From contig VTPC01090033.1 in the NCBI GenBank assembly GCA_011009095.1, positions 277,587-341,586 of the forward strand: 64,000 nucleotides of DNA. The letters are read 5' to 3'. The translations under genes were made by a program, and so were the position numbers. Positions 22,401 through 32,115 of this stretch are shown piece by piece. The first letter of the stretch is position 1; the number at the start of each line of letters is the position of its first letter. This DNA comes from Ignelater luminosus (taxonomy: Eukaryota > Arthropoda > Insecta > Coleoptera > Elateridae). The notes under the pieces were generated by a model that had not been told where the DNA came from, made no database searches, and was given only the letters and a program-made list of their open reading frames with translations.

Positions 22401-23449
22401 TAGGTCCGGCCTTTTCACCTCTCAATAAATTTATATGCTGGATAAATACCATAGTAATAATTATTAGTAAAATACATAAATAAAATTAAGATCATTAATA
22501 TTATGAAAATTAGAAAGGAATTAGAGAAACGCGCCAACAGACAACAAATAGAGTAGTACTTGTCTATCCCTTCGGTAAAACAAAAATAGCAATATTGAGT
22601 AATGAAATACTTAAATCTGTTAGCAGCAGCTGGAGACGCAGGCGCAAACAACGCTGATGGGTTAAAAATTGTAATGTTTGTGTTATAATTAGAGCTGCGA
22701 TTATTCTTTGATACATCGATATATCGATATTATTGATAACGATATTTCATCAAATTAATATACCGATAAAATATTTTACAATTTGAAGACGTTGCGTTGT
22801 TTTGAAAGATACCTTCACCGAATTTTTAAAAAGCCTATAAAAACAAATCCTTTTCTGTTCTCTCAAAAACATTTGTAAAACGCATTTCTCAGCTTTTGAT
22901 AATTTAATTTTTATCTTTAAAAGTAGAAAAGTTTTTGGAAAAGTCTCTCTTGGGATCATGTGACATTTATTCTTATATACATACGTCTTATTAAAAACCC
23001 GGTGAAGATATAAAATAACGTCATAAAATTGTGAAACTCTTTAACTTCTTCTTGTAGTCCGGTTATACTGCCTCAAGAAACCTTGAGTTTACGTTAATAA
23101 TAATGGGCAGTAAATCAGTCATAATGAATAATAACGCTGCGATTATATCGATATTATCGATAAGAAAATTTCATCAAATAGCGATATTATCGATATATCG
23201 AAATTAAATTGTTATCCATATTCGATACTCAATTTTGAACTTAGTTATAATTGTATTATACGAATTAGTCTGAATTTACAATTACTAATTAATAAAAGTT
23301 GTGATTTTTGTAGAGAAAGCTATCAATAATGTTGCTAATACAACATATACTTTTTTCTTATAATAAAACAACGCCATATTTTTGCATGAGGAAACCAGCC
23401 CATTGCAACCATAGCTACTATCAAAGTTATTGAGAGGTGAAAAGACCTA
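22401..23449. mobile_element. About 1.05-kb inverted-repeat element with TATCGATA repeats
   Basis: A perfect 17-bp inverted repeat, TTTTCACCTCTCAATAA at 22412-22428 and its inverse at 23427-23443, is extended outward by TAGGTC on both sides with a small gap on the left. Inside lie two segments, 22690-22770 and 23137-23205. Both start GCTGCGATTAT, contain several ATCGATAT/TATCGATA palindromes and run on to TTTCATCAAAT, in direct orientation about 445 bp apart. The open frames between them (69 and 78 codons, minus strand) show no domain. The TAGAGCTGCGATTAT start at 22689 resembles an hAT tip. The segment may be a composite of two elements. Confidence 0.5.
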
Positions 23450-23463
23450 GCCTTTTTATAGTT

Positions 23464-24064
23464 ATACAGGGTGCCCCTAAACTGCATTAAAAGCTTCAGG
23501 TAGCCGCCTTCCTTAATGAATTGTGATGCTTAGTCCCTGAAAGCGTTATAACCTCTACGGCCAAAAGTGGCGGCAAATCAAACATCTGATCACAATAAAA
23601 AAATTAATCAGGTTAGCCACTGAAATAATTTAAATCTAAAGCAATGTAAAGTAACCATTTATGTAAAAAGATCACATTTATGAAAAAAACTAGATTTTTA
23701 AAAATTAATTATTTATTTGTAATTAAAGTCCGAATATCAGTGGTACCTGTACCTTTTTGTAACAGTAAAAAGCATTTCTACTCAAATGACAGTACGTGCC
23801 TTAAACTAAGTGTTCAAACTGTCTTTCAGCATCTTCACATTGTATTGTGCCTGTTAAACACGCAGAAGCATTCGTTCAACAGTTGTTGCTGTTTTGTGTA
23901 TGCGATTTACTAATTCTTCTTCATTATCAACAGGAATTAGATTATTAGTTGGATGGGGTCTATTTGGAAAACGTTCTGCATAATGTCTGGCAGCTTCATT
24001 CAAATTTCCATTACAATGCCCAAGACTCAATCATGTCGGTATACTCATTTATTGCATACTCCAT
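23464..24064 (-). mobile_element. DUF4817-type transposon relic with ATACAGGGTG end
   Basis: The left tip is ATACAGGGTGCCCC at 23464-23477. The interior encodes the N- and C-terminal ends of one transposase on the minus strand (see the pseudogene entry). The right tip was not found and may have been overwritten by A-rich sequence or by the mariner insertion to the right. This copy links the many short ATACAGGGTG-ended repeats in the window to a coding parent. Confidence 0.6.
23801..24064 (-). pseudogene. Internally deleted DUF4817-type transposase
   Basis: From ATG at 24064 the minus strand reads MEYAINEYTDMIESW. After a frameshift it reads NGNLNEAARHYAERFPNRPH and on through about 35 more residues. 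NGN..EAAR.Y..RFPNR.HP is the hallmark of the insect DUF4817 helix-turn-helix domain, the DNA-binding head of a group of IS630/Tc1-like transposases. Shortly afterwards, at 23842-23801, QCEDAERQFEHLV followed by a stop matches the usual C-terminus of the same proteins. The catalytic centre of about 250 residues is missing, so this is an internal deletion derivative. It is not a functional gene. Confidence 0.7.
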
Positions 24065-24410
24065 GACAAAACTAAAGAAAAACCAAATTATAAAACTAAA
24101 ATACAAAAACTAGGATTAATACATACCAAACAAAAACAGGAATTACAAATCAGTAAATAGGAACAGAACGCAATAAAGATTTTAACAAAAACAAAAACTC
24201 AACAAACAGCAAATGTGCAAAAAAAACTCAAATTACAAAATGTATGTGTAACGCTAGCTAACCACAAATGTCAAAATGTGACAATGTGAATGACTTGTGT
24301 TAGTGATATACTTTGCCTTTTGACATTTGATATTAGTCACATTGAGGTTACTTTAGAAGCAAGTGGTGCGTGATTTTTTTTGTAGCTAATAGTTGTGGGT
24401 CAATTTTAAA

Positions 24411-25018
24411 ATGGAGCGCAGAAACGAACATTTTCGGCATATTTTACTTTTTTATTTCCGTAAAGGAAAGAAAACTGCTGAGGCTCACAAAGAGATATGC
24501 GAAGTTTATGGTGTTGATTGCTTAACAGAGCACACGTGTCACAATTGGTGTAAAAAATTCCATTCTGGAGATTTTTCCCTCAAAGATGAGCAACGTTCTG
24601 GTCGGCCTACTGAAGTTGATGATGACCAAATCAAAGTCATAATTGAAGAGAATCGTCATATAACTGTTCTAAAGATTGCAGAGAGGTTAAATGTAAAAAC
24701 ACTTAAAATGTCTTGGACTTGTTAAGAAGCTCGATATTTGGGCACCGCATGAATTGAAAGAGATTTACTTAACACAACGAATCAACATTTGCGATATGCA
24801 CCTTAAGCGCAATGAAATCGACCCTTTTTTGAAAAGAATCATCACTGGTGATGAAAAATGGGTCATTAAAGTAACATCATTCGAAAACGATCATGGTGCA
24901 AGCACAAACCACATCGAAAGCTGAATTGCATCAAAAAAAGATCACGCTGTCAATTTGGTGGGATTACAAAGGCGTTGATTGGTTCTATGATTTTCAAACA
25001 TTAGATTTACGGTAGATT
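24411..25018 (+). pseudogene. Decayed mariner transposase (SETMAR-like), C-terminally truncated
   Basis: ATG at 24411 opens a frame starting MERRNEHFRHILLFYFRKGK. It continues with the two helix-turn-helix blocks of mariner transposases, including CHNWCKKFHSGDFSLKDEQR and SGRPTEVDDDQ. An upstream in-frame ATG at 24393 is less likely as the start. Near 24700 a short deletion shifts the frame. Frame 2 gives LVKKLDIWAPHEL, FLKRIITGDEKW (the Asp of GDEKW is the first catalytic Asp) and then stops. A third frame gives TTSKAELHQKKITLSIWWDY and KGV up to a stop at 25016-25018. The second and third catalytic Asp and the whole C-terminal third are absent. Relative to the human SETMAR-type transposase the motif order is normal. 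Neither terminal repeat was identified. Confidence 0.85.
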
Positions 25019-25072
25019 AAAAACTTGTCATTATTTTTTCAATATCTAAGAACCTTTCTATAAGGCTATACG

Positions 25073-25268
25073 ATATAAGGTGTCCAAATAAAGAACTGGT
25101 CAAAAGTGTCACAGAGAGTTTCACGAATATATGTCCTGCATAAATAAGATTTTCTTCAAAGCGTCTTGGACAGTTTTTTCCTTAAGCACTCGATATTTTG
25201 TAAGTTTCGTTTAGTATTGATCGTAGCAGATTTCTGAATTGAATGACTTTAATACTCACCCTGTATAT
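25073..25268. repeat. About 195-bp MITE of the ATACAGGGTG class
   Basis: The left end ATATAAGGTGTCC (25073) is a one- to two-base variant of ATACAGGGTGTCC. The right end is CACCCTGTATA at 25258-25268. Length and ends match the clean copy at 58635-58824, though the interiors differ. Non-coding. It lies just downstream of the truncated mariner relic. Confidence 0.55.
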
Positions 25269-25929
25269 CTAGTAAATATTTTGAATCGCGTTTGATTGTA
25301 TAAAATAAGCTTTATAAACCATATTTTTAAATCATTATAATAAGCATTTTCTTCAAAATTTCAATACCACAAGTAACCTTCATAACTCATAAGTGTCTAG
25401 TGGTATAAAAAGAATCGTAAATTTAATTTGGGCTTTATTCCTAAAAACATTTTTATGTGCCCAGTATAAATACACAAATCTGTAAACTAATCTAAAATAC
25501 ATAAAAACATGGTTTTACAACTTGTTTTTAAAATAAGTTCGCAATACTTATGAGAAGGGGATGGACAAAAAGTTAAGAAAAATGAAACCATTTGATGAAG
25601 GTGAAGGTGGGTAGACGATATGTTATTTATCAAGCACAAAAGAAAGAATACCCTAGTATGGGCAGTTTTAGTGACCCTTTCTCTTCGTCCCCGCCATCGT
25701 TCCAATGCAAGTTTATGGGGTGGTAAAGTTGAAAAGGTATACGACCATTCCCGCTGTTGCATTAATGGTACTTAGTTTATCTGCATTCCTATAATTCCAG
25801 CAATATAACTGGGTTTATTTTAACTTGAACCGTTTTGCTTATCGTTTTTAATGGGTTATTTGCGGCGATTACTTTTCCACACGTAGCTTTCCATAGCCTC
25901 TCTACAACTTGCTATAGAATCACGTAAGC
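25269..25929. other. Non-coding stretch upstream of the CpG-rich block
   Basis: No gene seen. A 91-codon minus-strand frame at 25487-25762 has low complexity and no domain. If the block at 25930-26784 is a promoter, this is its upstream flank and may hold regulatory sites. No clear TATA box was assigned. Confidence 0.4.
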
Positions 25930-26784
25930 AGAACAAAGTGGTTTTACCGTCGTCGTCCGCCCGTCGATCCCCACCCAGAGACGCGCAACTCCGTCCGCAT
26001 TTTGATCTCCACCGCGCGCCAGTCATTCGAGTTACAAGCGTTGTAGGTGAAGGTTTATGCCGTTGTTTCTCAAACCGCGCCTGTCTTTCTTTCACTGTCG
26101 TAAACAAAATCTCAATCAAAATCTTAGTGTGTGTTATTTATGGTGCCGTGTTCGTAACGAAATTAGTTAATCCGAGTGCACTTGTTCCTAGGTACGTGGA
26201 TAAATTGTTAATTTTCCATCGAGGAGTTGGTGATTTTTGTGGGTGCATCCTCTCGCGAGTGCAGCTATTCCAGCGGCAGCAGCAAGTGGATCGCCAAGCT
26301 ATGGGGAATATACGCGCCCAGTGACGTGTTTATATTGCGATAAACCTTTGTGTTTGGTGTATGCGACTTGTATAAATTCTATTTTAGTTTCTTTACTAAC
26401 ATTGCTGCCACGTAGCAGTGTGGAGTGTGCTATTTTTGTACCGTTCGCTTCGCTGTGTGTGAGCAAGCAGCTTCGGTCGTACTGGAAAACGGCAATCTAA
26501 AGTGACCGTCGGTAGTCGCGTCTGCCATTTTCGGTTTATCGCCTCCCAACTGTATGATACAATTTTTTCCATAAGCATTCATGAATGTTTACATGTAAAA
26601 CGAGAGATATTCGCATTCCCAATAATATCTCATTAATAATACACAATTACGCGCCCGGTGGTGATTTTCTCCTTGTATAGTTAGTTCTTAAACAATAGTG
26701 AAAGAGTGATTACCTCAAACTTTAGGATTACTTGTGGAATTTATTTATTTTCTTTGGATTATATACATTTACATCGATTAAAAC
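25930..26784 (+). promoter_or_regulatory. Candidate promoter and non-coding first exon
   Basis: Composition changes sharply here. 25940-26060 and 26220-26530 are GC-rich with many CpGs (CGTCGTCGTCCGCCCGTCG, CGCGCGCC, ACGCGCAACTCCGTCCGC), unlike the surrounding AT-rich DNA. Frames of 60-128 codons exist on both strands but show no domain and look like by-products of the base composition. Initiator-like TCACTGTCG (26093) and CAGTCATTCG (26022) are possible start sites. The block ends at a strong donor, AAAAC|GTAAGT, with GT at 26785. Together this fits a plus-strand TATA-less promoter with a long 5' UTR exon, as often seen for insect developmental or neuronal genes. The gene itself is not in view. 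Weaker internal donors (GTACGT at 26193, GTGAAG at 26046) allow shorter first exons. Confidence 0.5.
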
Positions 26785-26790
26785 GTAAGT
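26782..26790 (+). other. Splice donor AAC|GTAAGT
   Basis: GTAAGT at 26785-26790 is a full consensus donor. It sits at the boundary where GC-rich, exon-like DNA gives way to long AT-rich DNA. No coding exon follows on this strand in the remaining 37 kb, so the intron would be at least that long. Confidence 0.5.
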
Positions 26791-29700
26791 AATATACGCA
26801 CATTTTATTTATTAAAACGTATTTGTATTAAAATTTATTTGCTTTGAGGTCACAACTAACAAAGACTACACATAAAAGCTGCACCATTTATCGTTTCTGC
26901 TTCCTTCAAAACTCGCTCTAAACTTTCTCCTCTATCTATCCTATGTTCTCTACTGTACTGTCAAGTCAAATTGAATTACCTTTGCCCATTTTGCTGCTCA
27001 TGGTTTTCCCTAGTTCAACATCGATTTAAGAACTTACCACTTTGTACTGTAACAACACAATCAACTTACACATAATGGCATCCAGATGTGATGGGAAGTA
27101 GGTGTTTTAGAAAGCTAGCCGAATTCTGATGTGTATTGTAGCCGTGTTTTAATTAATAAAACAAGTGATTAGTGAAGATCGTTTTAAATTAACACTCGAT
27201 TTTGTTTTGATGAGACCAGTTGCTTGATTGGCTGTGTGTTATTTCCGGATGTTTTTTTTGCAAATAGAAAACAGATTTCCCCCAAACCTGTAATACGTAT
27301 ATTAATGAAATAATCATTAAATCATTATCGTCTTGAAACTGGATTACTTCTAAGGAGTTTCCAGACAAAAATTTTAATTTCGCTCACTTACAATTATTAG
27401 AGTGTATACAGGTATTACAAATCGAGTATATTGGGTGTAATTAGTTCTCATTAGAACTCATTAGAATGATTTATTGGTTTCTACACAAACACAATTCGTA
27501 TTAGATCTGTTCGTATAAAGGCTTCTAGATAACATGTTGATACGCTTAAAGAGAAATCTGACATCTTGTGTACATACAAATTTTATGGTATTACAAACTT
27601 CTACAGTTGAATCGATAAATGATTTATTTCAACTACGATTTGTTTTTTTAAGATGAGTCACTTATTAATAATAGAAATTGTTTTTATTGTTTAGGATATA
27701 TTGAAGAATTACAGATTATTATTAATTAGAGTAGGTATTGGTTAAAGTATTGGATAGGGTTTAGTCTAGTTAATTTTATGAATAGAGATAGACTGATTAT
27801 TTATGACTTCCCCCGTAGGGCCGTACATGAGGTAAATAATTTCTCGTATAATGCAGTACGTTTTAGTTCTTCCTTTTGTCTTGCCAGAGAAACTATTCCT
27901 ATTCTGAATTTTGTGAAAATTTTTATTTGGTTATATGAAAATTCTTATTTCGGCTTGAGAAATTTTACGTTACGTTGAGAAAGAATGTTTTAGAATAGAA
28001 ATTCCTCAAATAAGACAGTTTTTTGTATATGATAATAACAATCGATTTTTATAGTTATGATGTGGATTCGTAACGGAGTTAATTTGTTTTTACTTTTGTT
28101 TTATTAGATGCTTACGTACATGTTATTTGTGGCATTTGTTTATCTCTGCTTTTGCAGTTGGAGGTTTGTAAAACTATTTTTGTACCGAAGTAAAAACGGA
28201 ATTTTATGAATTATACACGTATCAACATCACAGCATGTTGTTTTCACATTTATGACCTGCCTATAATAGCATACTATTATTAGCCGATTCTTACTTTCTA
28301 ACCATCAGGTCTCTAATCTAAATCTTAGACATCCTCGCGGTTTCCTTTACGTCGTTTGCAGAAACGCGCTTGTTTGTATTTCCTTAGAACTTCAACCGAA
28401 CTTCCTCATATATCCTTGAAATTCGTAGATATATCTCGTGCATCTTGTATATTCTCATACATTTCTGAATGTCTTCATCTTGTTACATCTCAACAAACTT
28501 CCTCTGTAGAAAATGCTACCATTTTCTGTGTTTAACACGAAGTTTATTACAACGTTTTTGTTTCTTCCTTTTTTGATTTCTCTAATGGCATTTTATATTA
28601 AAAATGAATTATTTTGTCTGCTTTAATGTTACATTCTCGCAAATTAATTCTAAACTTCATCTCTGTGTAAATTTTTTTATAACTCTTTCGAAATTCTCGT
28701 AATTCATAAATCTTTTGCTTACTACCCGTTATTCATCAACATTCTTGAAGTTTTCTCTTCGAAATAAATTTCCTCTTCCGATGATTTCTGCAGAATTTTC
28801 ATACGAAACTTTCTCATTGTTGTGTTAAAGGAATGTCTTCCACGCGATAATTTACGTATAGTACTGCACTGTTTTTATTTGGAAAACTTGTTATTGTTTT
28901 GATAAGGAATGTTTATTCGGATGTTTTCCGGAATGTTTTCGTATTTTAAGATGAATCTGTTTTATGATTATTATAAGATATCTTGAACGGCATTTATCTA
29001 AATAATTAAGATGTTGCGTGTTTAAATGATCATTAGAACTCGTGATCAAGTTGCAGTTAAAGGTAATGAGGAGTGTTAACTGTTAATTTAATGAGTAGAA
29101 TTTCACGGTTCAAAAGAGGAGGGATTTTTCTTATGGTGGAGAAATTAATGTTGTGTCATTATTTTTACTAAATTATCGCAATAATAAATTTACAATCTAT
29201 CTTAAACCTTTTAATTATACTTTTATGGATTTAACTTCACTTTCTTTTTTGATTTGACCTTAAAACCTCAATCATCAGCATCACCACTACTATTTCTTAT
29301 ATTGTTTAGTATCGTTAAATTAACTTAAAATTTCTCTGCAATTTATCTACATTTTGGATGTTGTTTGAAAGAAAATGCGGACCTTTGAAAATTTCTTTTT
29401 TTAGTGATAAAACTATTTTATTTCATTATTTCAGATACAATATAGTACTTAAAAAATACATTACAGTATTAAACGAAGATTGTCGGCATTTAAGAAAGCC
29501 ACACCTTTTTATACAGATAACCGTTAATTATGTTCGTGGTGAAAATAACAAATTATCGTGTTTTGAAGAAATTCGAGCCTAAAGGAGTCATTAAATTTTT
29601 CTCTAGAAGTAGAAACTGTTCTGGCATGAATAATTTTTAATAATTAACCTACCACAGTAAAAGATTAGTTTTCAAGGGCATAGTTATTTTTATTTTGCGC

Positions 29701-29885
29701 TGAATTATGTTTTCCAAAGCGAACCTAAAGTTTGTCTCACTTATTGTTGTAGGTAATACCAGTGTTGGCTGCTTACAAATGAAATACTAGGGCAGTGCCC
29801 TGATTGAAATTAAGAAATTTATCAATTTAATGTGTATTACAGAAACTCAAAAAATATATCTAACAAAAGACAGCAACAGTAATAT
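26785..29885 (+). other. Presumed start of a long first intron, no gene seen
   Basis: AT-rich, with no domain-bearing frame. It contains an acceptor-like GTTTATCTCTGCTTTTGCAG ending at 28157 without a convincing exon after it. At 29750-29752 a TAG preceded by CTCACTTATTGTTG runs directly into GTAATA, a weak juxtaposed acceptor/donor. Confidence 0.4.
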
Positions 29886-30095
29886 TGTTACGAATTCCAA
29901 TACAGTTAACCGCGGCGCCTTCGATGACACATAAACGTGTGACTAACCGAATTGTATTATAGCGCCAAATGTGTTTTTAAGTTTTTAAATACTTGATTAA
30001 TTTTAAATAACATGGATTTGTATACACAAATTGTTTTTATTAAAATCCGAAATTAATAAATAAAAACGTTATAACTGGTGTCAGGTGTGGGATCC
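29886..30095 (+). repeat. LTR-like segment with primer-binding-site-like motif
   Basis: Begins TGTTACGAATTCC at 29886, a common start for insect Ty3/gypsy LTRs. It has AATAAATAAAAAC near its end (30055-30067) as a polyadenylation-like signal. Immediately after, at 30076-30095, is TGGTGTCAGGTGTGGGATCC, close to the TGGTGTCAGAAGTGGGA found just inside many such LTRs. A plus-strand gypsy-type reverse transcriptase fragment follows 750 bp downstream, as expected for the 5' end of one element. No matching 3' LTR was found. Confidence 0.45.
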
Positions 30096-30546
30096 GTGCC
30101 TTGCCTTAATTAGAACAATTGTTTTTGTCATTTATATATTTAGCGAGAAAATCAGTTCTCACTGCTGCCATACCAGTCTCGATGCATTTGTTAGATTTTT
30201 AAAATTGAATTTTGATTAGTTTTTAAACTACACTGTTACGGATTTAACTCAATTACAATGTATCTGTTTTTATACCTCATTGTTGTTTTCTTTTTATTGT
30301 TGTACAATTATACACCTAACTTATAAAATCTTCCAAAGTGGATAAACTGTTACTGCTGTTAAGTTTACATGCATCCTGTAGATTAGCTGTGTCCAGGGGC
30401 CAATATTTCAGTAATAATACAGTCCTTGTAAAGACAATAGCAACAAATGAAGACATAGAAGTGTACGGCAGAATCTAACTGAAGAATGGCATTGATTGAA
30501 TATAACACGAGGAAAACCAAAATTATTAATGAAACTATCTTTGGGG

Positions 30547-30882
30547 TTAATTGTATGAAACGTCATGGAGTAGTAGTGGAGTAGCATGGTTCTTCTGTCC
30601 GAAACGAGACTGTCTAGCGTGCATCTCTTCCTCCAAGAAATTTGATTTAGAAATCCTGGCCAAGACGGAACAAATTATCCCGAAATGTAGAAAAAACAAT
30701 CCAAAAACTATTAATATACCAATTACTGAACCAGAAGGAAAAGAAACAATCATTAAGTCGGCTGTTATAGTCTCGATCTTTATCATGAACGCAAATGACT
30801 GTGCTGTTGCTCTACGCAAAGGAATAGTTTTGGAAAGGCAATTAATCTTAGATACCCTTTTAAGGTCCAAATTATTTTCCAC
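30547..30882 (-). other. Unrecognised open frame with one membrane-like helix
   Basis: A 111-codon minus-strand frame ends at a stop beside 30547. Its C-terminal part looks protein-like: a hydrophobic run of about 22 residues (SVIGILIVFGLFFLHFGIIC), then a charged tail containing SNFLEEEMHARQ and ending in HDVSYN. This is what a single-pass or last transmembrane helix with a cytoplasmic tail would look like. The plus strand is also open over the same DNA (30551-30970). The part above about 30835 is the antisense of the gypsy-type fragment. It could be a last exon (acceptor-like CACAG near 30803), a host sequence carried into a retroelement, or chance. I do not recognise the family. Confidence 0.25.
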
Positions 30883-31008
30883 GTTTGACCTAAAAAGTGG
30901 TTATTGGCAAGTGGAAATTGAATATAAAGACAAAAAAGACAAAAAAGAAAACTGCATTTACGACTGGTAATGGACTATGGTAATTTACTGCCATGCCTTT
31001 TGGTCCCT
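30835..31008 (+). pseudogene. Ty3/gypsy-type reverse transcriptase fragment
   Basis: The plus strand reads ILDTLLRSKLFSTFDLKSGY and then WQVEIEYKD. FSTxDLKSGYWQVEI is the highly conserved block A region of Ty3/gypsy reverse transcriptases and carries one of the catalytic Asp residues. The frame is then lost after a lysine-rich run and continues one base over as KTAFTTGNGLW, a stop where the family has Gln, then FTAMPFGP. The F-TT-G-LW-F--MPFG order is typical. It stops before the YxDD box. Only about 55 residues of a protein of more than 1000 survive. It lies in the same orientation as the LTR-like segment at 29886 and probably belongs to it. Confidence 0.75.
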
Positions 31009-31927
31009 TCATTTAACCTTTTTTGATATTCACAATATACCTAAGTTCAACTTCTTTATTTTTCAGAGATTAAAACTTCAAAAATCAGAGTGATTCATCC
31101 AACTATTTAAAAGTATTAAGTATGGGTGAATAGAATAACTTAAGAATAACAAAAGGAACTAATACTTGACTCGAATGGACAAAGGATAAAACGCATACCT
31201 ACAATTGTTTTGTAGCGAACTTTTCTATTTCTATGGATTTAAGTAGTAGGCAATAAATGAAAGAAAAGAAATAATCTATTTCAATTACCAGAGTAGGTAC
31301 GGCTCTTACGACAGGTGGTCAATATAATAGCAATGCTGGTATGGGATAACCAACTTTTCTATTGCCAATGCCAAAATATCAATTACAACTTAAAAGGGTC
31401 ATAAAAACAGAAAATGTTTGCCCAATCCAATATGCAGTACTTAGAAAAACACGTGCAGCGGAACCATGATCGACCGTTGTATTTGCCTGCGGCCAACTAC
31501 AGTAGCCCGGTTATTTATATGACTTGCATTACCTGTTTGATTTGTTTCAATAAATATGCGCCAAGAAGCATTTTTAAACCACCCCAGGAATAAGCAGAAA
31601 TAATGCTGCGCGATTATTTCACGCATACGGTAAAAACACTACTGTCTTTTGAGTTCTTAATCATGATGTCTTATCACTATTGCAAGTGTTTGTAAGATAG
31701 ATTCACATTCAAAATCAAACAACAAAATTAATATTATAAAAGAAAACAAACGAAAAGTGAGTAAATGTTAAAACAAATTAATGGTATAAAACCAACGTCG
31801 AACATTTTGGTTTGCAAGTATGCAGAAACACACCGACTGCAGTTTAGAACTTGTATATACCTACTCATCAATGAGACATAACAATTGTTATACGCCTCCT
31901 AAGTAAAACCGTTTTATATTTATATTT
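31009..31927. other. Non-coding stretch, no gene seen
   Basis: Possibly more of the decayed gypsy-type element near 31009, then featureless AT-rich DNA. No integrase, RNase H or 3' LTR motif was seen. Confidence 0.4.
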
Positions 31928-32115
31928 GCGATTTAAATTTGTTTTACCGCTGTAATTTTGTGACGTCACAGAAAGGATAAAACCAGATAAACCAATGAGA
32001 TAAACAACCCCTTCACATGCGTTGCTAGACGCGACAACCAATTAGGTTGGATTGGGTTAGGTGTTATCCTTTCTGTGACGTCACAAAATTACAGTGGTAA
32101 AACAAGTTGAATCGC
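31928..32115. mobile_element. 188-bp MITE whose ends contain a CRE palindrome
   Basis: Inverted ends match over 42 bp with one mismatch (31939-31980 against 32064-32105) and more loosely out to GCGATT/AATCGC at 31928 and 32115. Each arm contains TTTTGTGACGTCACAGAAAG, so each carries the full cAMP-response-element palindrome TGACGTCA. The 83-bp centre is unique and non-coding. No target duplication was clear. The near identity of the arms over 42 bp suggests recent insertion or arm homogenisation. Confidence 0.8.

Noticed and set aside
25938..26324. 128-codon plus-strand frame in the CpG-rich block
   Set aside because: Long frames are expected in GC-rich DNA with few stops. The product is Arg/Ser/Pro-rich at first, then featureless, and the opposite strand is open too. 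A 5' UTR fits better.
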